7,472 bases of DNA from Candidatus Sumerlaeota bacterium (GTDB taxonomy: Bacteria > UBP6 > UBA1177), in NCBI GenBank assembly GCA_007136595.1, contig SLGQ01000181.1, positions 1 to 7,472 of the forward strand. Reading direction: 5' to 3'. The position numbers were made by a program, and so were the translations under genes. A model generated the notes under the pieces. That model was given only the letters and a program-made list of their open reading frames with translations, had not been told where the DNA came from and did not search any database. Below are positions 1 through 6,056 of this stretch, piece by piece. Numbering within the stretch: position 1 is the first letter of the stretch; the number at the start of each line of letters is the position of its first letter.

Positions 1-2
1 GA

Positions 3-905
3 GAAGGACACAAAACGAACTCGGGACTTAAAGCGGTTGAAGAAGCATACCAGAGGGGAGAAAATGATGAATTTGTAAAGCCGACAGTCATTGTTGATGA
101 AAATGGAGAGCCGAAAGGTTTAATGAATGACGGTGATGCAGCACTCTTTTTTAACTTCAGATCGGACAGAGCAAGAGAGCTTTCTGTGGCACTTACTTTT
201 GATGATTTTGATAGTTTTGAAAGAAAGAAGAAAGTTCAGTTCTGCATATACTCAACAATGACAAGATATAGAGCTGACTTCCCATTTCCGGTTCTTTTTG
301 ACCAGGAAAAACTGGTAAATATTCTGGGTGAAATTGCTTCGAAAAATAAAAAGACTCAACTTCGAATCGCAGAAACCGAGAAATATGCCCATGTAACATT
401 CTTTTTCAATGGTGGAAAAGAAAGTGTGTTCGAAGGTGAAGAACGGATCTTGGTGCCATCTCCAAAGGTGGAAACTTATGATCTCAAACCTGAAATGAGT
501 GCTTATGAAGTGACAGAAAAACTGCTTGAAAATATCGAAAAATATGATCTCGTGATCCTTAACTTTGCCAACCCCGATATGGTTGGACACACTGGTATTC
601 TTGATGCCGCAATAAAGGCAATTGAAGCAGTTGATGAGTGTGTCGGTAAAATTCTCAAAAAAGTTGATGAGGAAAACAGAGTGCTCATTCTTACCGCAGA
701 TCATGGCAACAGTGAGCAGATGTTTGATGAGACAACCAATTCCCCTCACACAGCACACACAACCGGCAAAGTTCCCTTCATTATATATAATTGTCCGCTT
801 AACACCCCGTTAAAACAGGGTATACTTGCCGATATCGCCCCAACCATCCTTAAAATAATGAACATAGAAATCCCAAAAGAAATGACAGGAAAAGTTCTCT
901 TCTGA
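3..905 (+). CDS. gpmI: 2,3-bisphosphoglycerate-independent phosphoglycerate mutase, C-terminal part (5' end outside window)
   Basis: Cytosolic glycolytic/gluconeogenic enzyme that interconverts 3-phosphoglycerate and 2-phosphoglycerate with a two-metal (usually Mn2+) phosphoserine mechanism of the alkaline phosphatase superfamily. The frame is open from the window edge; ATG 123 is internal, because family-typical sequence (GENDEFVKPTVI, then DGDAALFFNFRSDRAR) lies at and before it. About 300 residues are present; family members are usually about 510, so roughly the first 210, including the catalytic serine, are missing. Visible motifs: substrate-binding NFRSDRAR (153-176), KYAHVTFFFNGG (lysine of the active site), metal-binding NPDMVGH (Asp 576-578, His 588-590), TADHGN (Asp-His 699-704) and PHTAH (744-758). 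It ends with a TGA stop. The downstream gene is 94 bp away and is probably functionally unrelated. I see no frameshift or missing residue in the visible part. Confidence 0.97.
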   Translation, partial: EGHKTNSGLKAVEEAYQRGENDEFVKPTVIVDENGEPKGLMNDGDAALFFNFRSDRARELSVALTFDDFDSFERKKKVQFCIYSTMTRYRADFPFPVLFDQEKLVNILGEIASKNKKTQLRIAETEKYAHVTFFFNGGKESVFEGEERILVPSPKVETYDLKPEMSAYEVTEKLLENIEKYDLVILNFANPDMVGHTGILDAAIKAIEAVDECVGKILKKVDEENRVLILTADHGNSEQMFDETTNSPHTAHTTGKVPFIIYNCPLNTPLKQGILADIAPTILKIMNIEIPKEMTGKVLF

Positions 906-988
906 ACAGGTAAAAAAACTTTGCTGTATTTATTGTTTTTTGTTGCAGTTTAAAGTATGTTCTGTTGTTTATTGTGAGCGTTGATAGT

Positions 989-993
989 GGAGA
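989..993 (+). promoter_or_regulatory. Shine-Dalgarno site for the TTG start of the cyclase gene
   Basis: GGAGA lies 6 nt before the TTG at 1000. It decides the start, because there is no in-frame ATG before the cyclase domain and the upstream in-frame TAG at 985-987 leaves almost no room for another start. Confidence 0.65.
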
Positions 994-999
994 CAGGGT

Positions 1000-3900
1000 T
1001 TGAAAAGCAATATAATTTTTTCTGAGAGATGTTATGTATGCGGTGCATTTCTTGAAAAAGGGTCAAGTTTCTGTGGTTTGTGTGGCAACTCTTTGAACAG
1101 GGGAACTGCGTGTCCTGAATGTAGTAATGAAATTGCCGATGTATATTCTTATTGTAATTTCTGCGGCTGCCAAATAAGTGAAAAGAAATATGATAAGCCA
1201 CGGAATTATCCTCTTGAAAGAAGAGAAAAAATAAGGGAAAAAGAAGATACAGTAAACGAAAAGAGAAGTTTTGAGCCTGAACAAGTTGAAACATTTAAAT
1301 CTGCAACCCCGTCAGAATTAAGAGAAGAAAGAAGACTGGTAACTGTCCTTTTTGCAGATGTTTCAGGGTTTACAAGTATGAGCGAAAACCTTGATGCGGA
1401 AGATGTAAAGGACACGATCAACTCTCTTTTTCAAATTCTTTCAAACATAATCATAAGAGAAGGCGGCACGATAGATAAATATATCGGGGACTGCATTATG
1501 GCACTCTTCGGTGCTCCGGTTTCGCATGGTGATGATGCCGCCAGAGCAGTAAAAGCTGCACTTAAAATGCAGAAAGCTCTGGATCGTTTTGCTCAGGAAA
1601 ACGAGAAAAGACTTGGAGTTGTTCTGAAAATGAGAATAGGTATCAATTCCGGGTTTGCACTTGCAGGTTATATTGGCGGCAAAGACAATCAGGAATATAC
1701 AGTAATGGGTGATACTGTAAATCTTGCCAGTAGAATGGAAAGTACCGGAGTTCCCGGTAACATCCAAATAAGTGAATACACAAAAAGTTTGATAGGTGAC
1801 GGGTTTGTTCTTAAACAAGTGGGCGATATCAAAGTAAAGGGAAAAGTTGATCCGGTAAAAGCTTACTTTGTTGTTGATGAAAAGAAAGCTCATCAGGAAT
1901 CTGTCGGCATGGCATTTATGGGAAGGGAAATTACTTTTATCGGAAGAGAACGGGAAACAAATCAACTTCAGGTAATTCTTTCAGAGGTTTTTGAAGAAGG
2001 TGTTCCAAAACTTGTTGTTGTTGAAGGGAAACGGGGCATAGGAAAATCTTCATTGGTGAACCGTTTCATTTCCGATCTTTCATCCACTTTTGTTTTTCAT
2101 GGAAGAGCACTTAAATCAAATGCTTCTGAACCGTTTGCTCCCATAATAAAAGCTTTCAGATCATTTTTTAAGTCAATAAAAGAAAGTGAAGAAGGTGAGA
2201 TATTCTCCTACATTTTTAACGAAAACATCATTGATAAAGAAATAGAAAAGTTACCACAGGAAATATTTAGAAATCTCATTTCAGGCGACAGCTTATCAGT
2301 TGACTATGAAAATGATAAAAACGCCATTTCTTTGCGTAACTATATGAAAACTCTCTTTTTAAGTGTTTTATCGAGAATAAGCAGAAAAAGACCTGTGGTA
2401 CTGCTTGTTTCCGATGCTCACCTGATGGATTCGGCTACAAAAGAATTTCTTGAATTTGCAGTGACACAGAAAAGTGACTCCAACAGGATGTTACTTATTG
2501 CTGAAGTGCAAAGCAATCCTGATCGTCCGGCACCATTGTTCTCTTTCAGTCAGCAGATAGAACACATTAAAATAAAAGAGTTTTCAGAACAGGAACAGAT
2601 TCTTCTTATCAAAGAAATATTGAATAGTGAAAAGCAGATACCGGACTGGTTTACAAACTGGATATTTACAAACTTCAGCGGCAATCCGCTTTTTATAACT
2701 GAATTTATTAAGTCTTTGATTTCACTTGGCGTAATTGTTAAACATCCGGAAGAGAATGAATGGATCGTTCCTGATGCGAAACCTGACAAGATCGATCTGC
2801 CTCCGACCATCCATAACGCAATGCAGGCATCGATGGACATTCTTTCAAATGAAGAAAAGAGTGTTTTTCAGGCAGCTGCTGCTATCGGGTTCAATTTCTG
2901 GGACAGTGTTGTTCACTATGTTCTTGATAGAGAAATGACAATGGATAGTGTATCAATGACTCTTGATTCTTTGAGGACGAAAGGTTTGATAAAAAGAAGG
3001 TTCAATTCTTTGTTGTCCGATAATTTGGAATTCCGTTTTGTGAATGAAACTCTTTACAGGGTGGCTTGTGATATAATTCCGAGAAAAAAGAAAAAAACAA
3101 TGAACAAAAGATCTGCAGAGTGCCTTGTTAAAGCAGGGTTGGATAAAACCCGTCCCATAATGATCGCTCAATATTTTGAAGCATCCGGAGAGTATGGAAA
3201 GGCTGTGCATTATTTTGTTTCAGGTGCACAGAATCTTTATGAAAAGCATTCTCTTGTTGAAACAGAACAAATCCTTTCGAACACGGAAAAACTTTTTGAT
3301 ATTATGGAGCCGGGTGAAATATCCTGTGATGTTCATGCAAAAACAGGTATTTTGAGGGCACAGTTGCTTCGTTCTTCGGGGAATTATGAAAAGGCTTTTG
3401 AAAAACTTGAAGAAGTTGAAAAGATCCTTCCCACTCAGGCTGATGAAAATGAAAACAGTGACCGGGACTCGGTTTCTCTGAAATTCAGAGTTCTTAAAAT
3501 TAAAGGATTGATAGAGGAGCAGAGGGGTGAGTTTTTAAACGCACTTGACAACTATGAAAAAGGACTTTCTTTAATTGAAAATGAGGAAGGTGTTGACGCT
3601 TCACTTATCTATGACATCAGAGCTTCACGGAACGGTGTTCTTATCAAATTGAAGCAGGTTGATGAAGCGGAAAAAGATACTCTCGAACTCACCGGCGGTA
3701 TTAAGGCGGAAACAATTGATAACCCTCAGCTTGCAAATGCGGTTGCAAGGCACTATGACAACCTCATAAATATATTTTTAAGAAAAAATGATCCCGGCAG
3801 TGCGGAGCCTTTTGCTAAAATTTCTCTTGAACTTCGCAAAAAAGGTGGTAATCCAAGACTGATCGGGATCAGTGAAAATAATATTGCTGCAGTTCAGACT

Positions 3901-4155
3901 ATGCAGAACAGGTGGCAGGAGGCTGCCGAAGCATTCCTGAATGGTTTAAAACAACGGGAAAGGTATAGTGATCCTTTTGATATATCGGTTTCCTGTCTCA
4001 ATCTTTCAGAGAGTTACTTTAACCTTGGTGATGTTGAAAACGCACGGTTGTACTTTGAAAAAGCCGGATCTGTCATAAAAGAGTTTAACATAGGATTAAC
4101 AGAGGAGTTGTCAACACTGGAGAATATGATAAGGGGGAATGGTGATGAGTCTTAA
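1000..4155 (+). CDS. Double zinc-ribbon / class III (IIIb-type) nucleotide cyclase / AAA-STAND ATPase / TPR signalling protein
   Basis: Likely a cytosolic multidomain adenylate cyclase of 1051 residues; no membrane segment is visible. Domains in order: two zinc ribbons (C11-x2-C14/C25-x2-C28 and C38-x2-C41/C52-x2-C55); a charged linker; a class III cyclase domain about 108-295; a P-loop ATPase about 313-600 starting at FIGRE, with Walker A G343-K-R-G-I-G-K349-S350 and a Walker B-like SDAH (D472); a helical middle region; and TPR-like helices from about 720 to 1035. Cyclase residues all look intact: metal-binding D120 and D164, purine-contacting K160 and T234, catalytic N241 and R245. Thr at 234 instead of Asp is the mark of class IIIb, which includes bicarbonate-responsive enzymes such as CyaB1 and mammalian soluble cyclase. 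With one cyclase domain it should work as a homodimer. Start is TTG at 1000: an in-frame TAG lies at 985-987, GGAGA sits 6 nt upstream, and the first ribbon begins at residue 11. The ligand sensed by the ATPase/TPR part is unknown, and cAMP rather than cGMP is inferred from K160/T234. Confidence 0.9.
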   Translation: MKSNIIFSERCYVCGAFLEKGSSFCGLCGNSLNRGTACPECSNEIADVYSYCNFCGCQISEKKYDKPRNYPLERREKIREKEDTVNEKRSFEPEQVETFKSATPSELREERRLVTVLFADVSGFTSMSENLDAEDVKDTINSLFQILSNIIIREGGTIDKYIGDCIMALFGAPVSHGDDAARAVKAALKMQKALDRFAQENEKRLGVVLKMRIGINSGFALAGYIGGKDNQEYTVMGDTVNLASRMESTGVPGNIQISEYTKSLIGDGFVLKQVGDIKVKGKVDPVKAYFVVDEKKAHQESVGMAFMGREITFIGRERETNQLQVILSEVFEEGVPKLVVVEGKRGIGKSSLVNRFISDLSSTFVFHGRALKSNASEPFAPIIKAFRSFFKSIKESEEGEIFSYIFNENIIDKEIEKLPQEIFRNLISGDSLSVDYENDKNAISLRNYMKTLFLSVLSRISRKRPVVLLVSDAHLMDSATKEFLEFAVTQKSDSNRMLLIAEVQSNPDRPAPLFSFSQQIEHIKIKEFSEQEQILLIKEILNSEKQIPDWFTNWIFTNFSGNPLFITEFIKSLISLGVIVKHPEENEWIVPDAKPDKIDLPPTIHNAMQASMDILSNEEKSVFQAAAAIGFNFWDSVVHYVLDREMTMDSVSMTLDSLRTKGLIKRRFNSLLSDNLEFRFVNETLYRVACDIIPRKKKKTMNKRSAECLVKAGLDKTRPIMIAQYFEASGEYGKAVHYFVSGAQNLYEKHSLVETEQILSNTEKLFDIMEPGEISCDVHAKTGILRAQLLRSSGNYEKAFEKLEEVEKILPTQADENENSDRDSVSLKFRVLKIKGLIEEQRGEFLNALDNYEKGLSLIENEEGVDASLIYDIRASRNGVLIKLKQVDEAEKDTLELTGGIKAETIDNPQLANAVARHYDNLINIFLRKNDPGSAEPFAKISLELRKKGGNPRLIGISENNIAAVQTMQNRWQEAAEAFLNGLKQRERYSDPFDISVSCLNLSESYFNLGDVENARLYFEKAGSVIKEFNIGLTEELSTLENMIRGNGDES
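4131..4137 (+). promoter_or_regulatory. Shine-Dalgarno site inside the cyclase gene, for the first lipoprotein
   Basis: AAGGGGG lies within the last codons of the cyclase gene. It is 7 nt from ATG 4145 but only 1 nt from ATG 4139, so 4145 is the better start. The overlap points to coupled translation of the two genes. Confidence 0.65.
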
Positions 4156-4210
4156 ATGTACGGGCTTTTTAGCTGCTGTTTTATTTTGTTTTTTTATTTC
4201 AATATCTTGC
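4145..4210 (+). other. Lipoprotein signal peptide of the first beta-helix protein
   Basis: Residues 1-22: K4, then a hydrophobic core (FLAAVLFCFFISIS) ending at Cys22, the likely lipidated residue. The polar GDDSGKDK tail right after it fits a mature lipoprotein N-terminus. Position -3 is Ser rather than the usual Leu, so a program with a strict lipobox may miss it. Cleavage before Cys22 is inferred. Confidence 0.6.
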
Positions 4211-5953
4211 GGAGATGACAGCGGCAAAGATAAAATAAAAGGAAATTATGATCTGCCGACTGTTTGTAAAGATACCTGCAACGAAGTTTTTACCGTTTCT
4301 GAACTTGAAAACGAGCTTAAAAACGGAACTTCCGCTTGTGTTTGTGTCAAAGCCGGTACTTACGAAGGTTCGTTTGTCATAGAGCGTTCAGTTGCAGTCA
4401 TTGGAGAAAGCGGAGAAAATACCGTTATTGCAATAGATGGAGATACTACCGTTGCTATCAAAAGTGATGATGTAATTTTACAGAGTCTTACGATAAAAAC
4501 TTCCGGCAAAAATTTCAGCGGTATTTTAGCTGACAACATCAAAAATCTTGAGATGAACGATCTTCTTGTCGAAGCAACGGACGGCACAGGCATCACAATT
4601 GAAAATTCTGAGGGAATAGTGGTTCAAAACGGGATCGTAGTCCAAAACGGCATAGTTGTTCAAAATGGTATTTTCGATCAGTCAGGTCAGGGTAGCGGAA
4701 TAAAAGTTTCAGATTCAAAAGATGTTGCCGTTTCGGGTGGCTCTGTTTCCGTAAATGGAGGCAAAAGTGCGATGGAATTTAATAATACCACTGGAATAGT
4801 TGTCCAAAACGGTATCGTTGTTCAAAACGGAATAATAGTGCAAAACGGTATTTTGTTGAACAGTGGTGATGAAACCGGTTTCAGATCTGATACAGAAAGC
4901 CCTCCTTTCTCTTTCGGATTGGTTTTTAATGGTTGCAGTGATGGGGTAATAGAGGATGTGTCTCTTATAAACAACGGTGTGGAGGGCAACAATTCAAATT
5001 CATGGTCTCTTATTGCGATGGACAGTAAATCAGTGTCAATTCATAACGCTTCTTTTGATGGTACAGGCAGTTCTAACTCCACAGCGATCTATTCTTCAAA
5101 CTCTTCGTTGTTTCTTGAAAATACAGATGTGTCGAAATATACAAAAGATGGTGTAGTTTTGAAAAACAACAGTGAAATATCAATTTCAGGAGGCAGGATT
5201 TTTTCTGTAAGCAGCGATTCCGCAGCAATTTATGCTGACGACTCTTCAGTCAGTCTGGATTCCGACCTTGAAATAACAGACATAGAAAACTCAACCGATC
5301 CTACCGGCGGAAGAGGTATTGCCCTTATAAATAATTCAATAATTTCTGCAAAAGATATCAAAGTGTCAAACTGCAGATCAACCGGGATCATTTTTGACAA
5401 TTCTTTTGGAGAAATTTCGGGTTCTGTTATATCGGGAAACAGATATACAGGAATATGGATACAGAATGCCGTCGGGTCTGCCGAAAAAAATATCAATATC
5501 AATGACTCTGATATCTCAGATAATTCCGGAGTAGGTATTTTTATAATCGATTCAGCGGCAATTGAAATAAAAGATACAGATATCAGAGGTAGTTCCCTGA
5601 AAGAATGGAATGAGCAGAAGGTGGGTGACGGAATAGTATTTCTCGGAAGAGCTATCAGAGATACCAAAGATGCCCTCTTTCTTGAAAATATTGTTTTTGA
5701 TGGGAATGGAAGAGCCGGTGCAATATTTGATGGAAAGAGTAATGCTGAAACGGAACTTGCCGGAATAACTGCTGTCAACCTCAGTGTTATTGATTCCAGT
5801 GGAGAATCAGAGGGCAAATACGGAATAGTTGTTCAAAACGGAAAAAGACCTGAAACTCTTGATGATGCTGTTACTTCAAATGTTTTTCAGCAAAACGATT
5901 CTGATTTTTCAGGCTCTCTAGTTATAATAGATGAAACTCAGCAGTTAAATTAG
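4145..5953 (+). CDS. Surface lipoprotein with right-handed parallel beta-helix and GIVVQN hexad arrays
   Basis: Predicted lipoprotein of 602 residues, probably anchored to the outer membrane and facing outward. The start at 4145 was chosen over ATG 4139 (604 residues) by Shine-Dalgarno spacing. The N-terminus has a lysine, a hydrophobic stretch (residues 6-21) and Cys22 followed by G-D-D. The -3 residue is Ser, so the lipobox is atypical. Residues 35-70 contain Cys pairs (C-K-D-T-C and C-V-C) and a DUF1565/pectin-lyase-like opening (VKAGTYEGSFVI). From about residue 75 to the end, beta-helix coils of about 21-24 residues recur, each with a strand like GIxIxNS and an Asn/Gly turn. Two coils carry three tandem GIVVQN hexads (residues 157-174 and 217-234), and a single copy stands at 560. 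I see no catalytic motif: it could bind carbohydrate, act as adhesin or be structural. The C-terminal module resembles the next gene's product. Gene ends TAG followed directly by a second TAG. Confidence 0.88.
   Translation: MSLKCTGFLAAVLFCFFISISCGDDSGKDKIKGNYDLPTVCKDTCNEVFTVSELENELKNGTSACVCVKAGTYEGSFVIERSVAVIGESGENTVIAIDGDTTVAIKSDDVILQSLTIKTSGKNFSGILADNIKNLEMNDLLVEATDGTGITIENSEGIVVQNGIVVQNGIVVQNGIFDQSGQGSGIKVSDSKDVAVSGGSVSVNGGKSAMEFNNTTGIVVQNGIVVQNGIIVQNGILLNSGDETGFRSDTESPPFSFGLVFNGCSDGVIEDVSLINNGVEGNNSNSWSLIAMDSKSVSIHNASFDGTGSSNSTAIYSSNSSLFLENTDVSKYTKDGVVLKNNSEISISGGRIFSVSSDSAAIYADDSSVSLDSDLEITDIENSTDPTGGRGIALINNSIISAKDIKVSNCRSTGIIFDNSFGEISGSVISGNRYTGIWIQNAVGSAEKNININDSDISDNSGVGIFIIDSAAIEIKDTDIRGSSLKEWNEQKVGDGIVFLGRAIRDTKDALFLENIVFDGNGRAGAIFDGKSNAETELAGITAVNLSVIDSSGESEGKYGIVVQNGKRPETLDDAVTSNVFQQNDSDFSGSLVIIDETQQLN
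4613..4672 (+). repeat. Hexapeptide array A: three in-frame 18-nt units coding GIVVQN plus a terminal GI
   Basis: Three consecutive 18-nt units at 4613, 4631 and 4649 each code exactly GIVVQN, followed by GI. The proteins are identical but the codons differ at many third positions (gly gga/ggg/ggc, val gtg/gta/gtt, asn aac/aat). That pattern indicates selection on the protein rather than a recent DNA slippage event. The array sits inside a beta-helix coil, right after the strand ITIENSE. Confidence 0.95.
4793..4852 (+). repeat. Hexapeptide array B: second triple GIVVQN array, 180 nt after array A
   Basis: Units at 4793, 4811 and 4829 code GIVVQN, GIVVQN and GIIVQN, followed by GI. The start is exactly 180 nt (60 codons) after array A. 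The isoleucine codons run ata, atc, ata, att in the same order as in array A, although other wobble positions differ. This suggests the array was duplicated as a block after it had already expanded. Confidence 0.95.
5822..5842 (+). repeat. Single GIVVQNG copy in the C-terminal coil
   Basis: One lone unit coding GIVVQNG (residues 560-566) occurs where a normal beta-helix strand is expected. Related strands GIWIQNA (near 5451) and, in the next gene, GIEIQNN show that the hexad is a variant of a common strand of this protein family. It probably represents the unexpanded state. Confidence 0.8.
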
Positions 5954-5986
5954 TAGTTTGTCTAAAATAAATACGAACCAAATTGT

Positions 5987-5994
5987 AAAAGAGG
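5987..5994 (+). promoter_or_regulatory. Shine-Dalgarno site for the second lipoprotein
   Basis: AAAAGAGG ends 5 nt before the ATG at 6000. The 46-bp gap between the lipoprotein genes (5954-5999) is AT-rich and shows no hairpin-plus-T-run terminator, so read-through from the upstream gene is likely. Confidence 0.6.
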
Positions 5995-5999
5995 TTTAA

Positions 6000-6056
6000 A
6001 TGAGTTATCTGAAAACTTTTTTCTTGATCTGTCTTATACTTTTTTGTGCCGCATGT
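6000..6056 (+). other. Lipoprotein signal peptide of the second beta-helix protein
   Basis: Residues 1-19: K5, a hydrophobic core (FFLICLILFCAA) and Cys19, followed by S-E-K-K-D and an acidic linker. Ala at -1 and -2 fits signal peptidase II. Ser at +2 would, by the E. coli sorting rule, favour outer-membrane localisation; whether that rule holds in this organism is unknown. Confidence 0.7.

Noticed and set aside
906..999. Possible weak terminator after gpmI (an A-run at 913-919 can pair with gtttttt at 935-941) or a promoter for the cyclase gene (TTGCAG at 943-948).
   Set aside because: The hairpin has one G-C pair and a 15-nt loop, so it is too weak. The promoter-like hexamers have poor -10 matches or wrong spacing. 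The gap is simply AT-rich; a promoter may exist here but I cannot point to it.
1441..1965. Antisense 174-codon frame over the cyclase domain.
   Set aside because: The sense strand has intact catalytic motifs. The antisense product shows no domain and no start context.
4139..4144. Alternative start codons ATG 4139 and GTG 4142 for the first lipoprotein.
   Set aside because: The Shine-Dalgarno sequence at 4131-4137 is too close to these; ATG 4145 has a normal 7-nt spacing. The choice changes only two residues.
4613..4852. The hexad arrays as a CRISPR array or a phase-variable DNA repeat.
   Set aside because: Units are 18 nt, contiguous without spacers, in frame, and differ at synonymous positions, so they are protein repeats.
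5230..5817. Long antisense open frame (195 codons) opposite the first lipoprotein gene.
   Set aside because: It is opposite a beta-helix coding region with strong protein-level signal. Its Ser/Ile/Pro-rich translation is what the reverse strand of such repeats produces, and there is no plausible ribosome site or domain.
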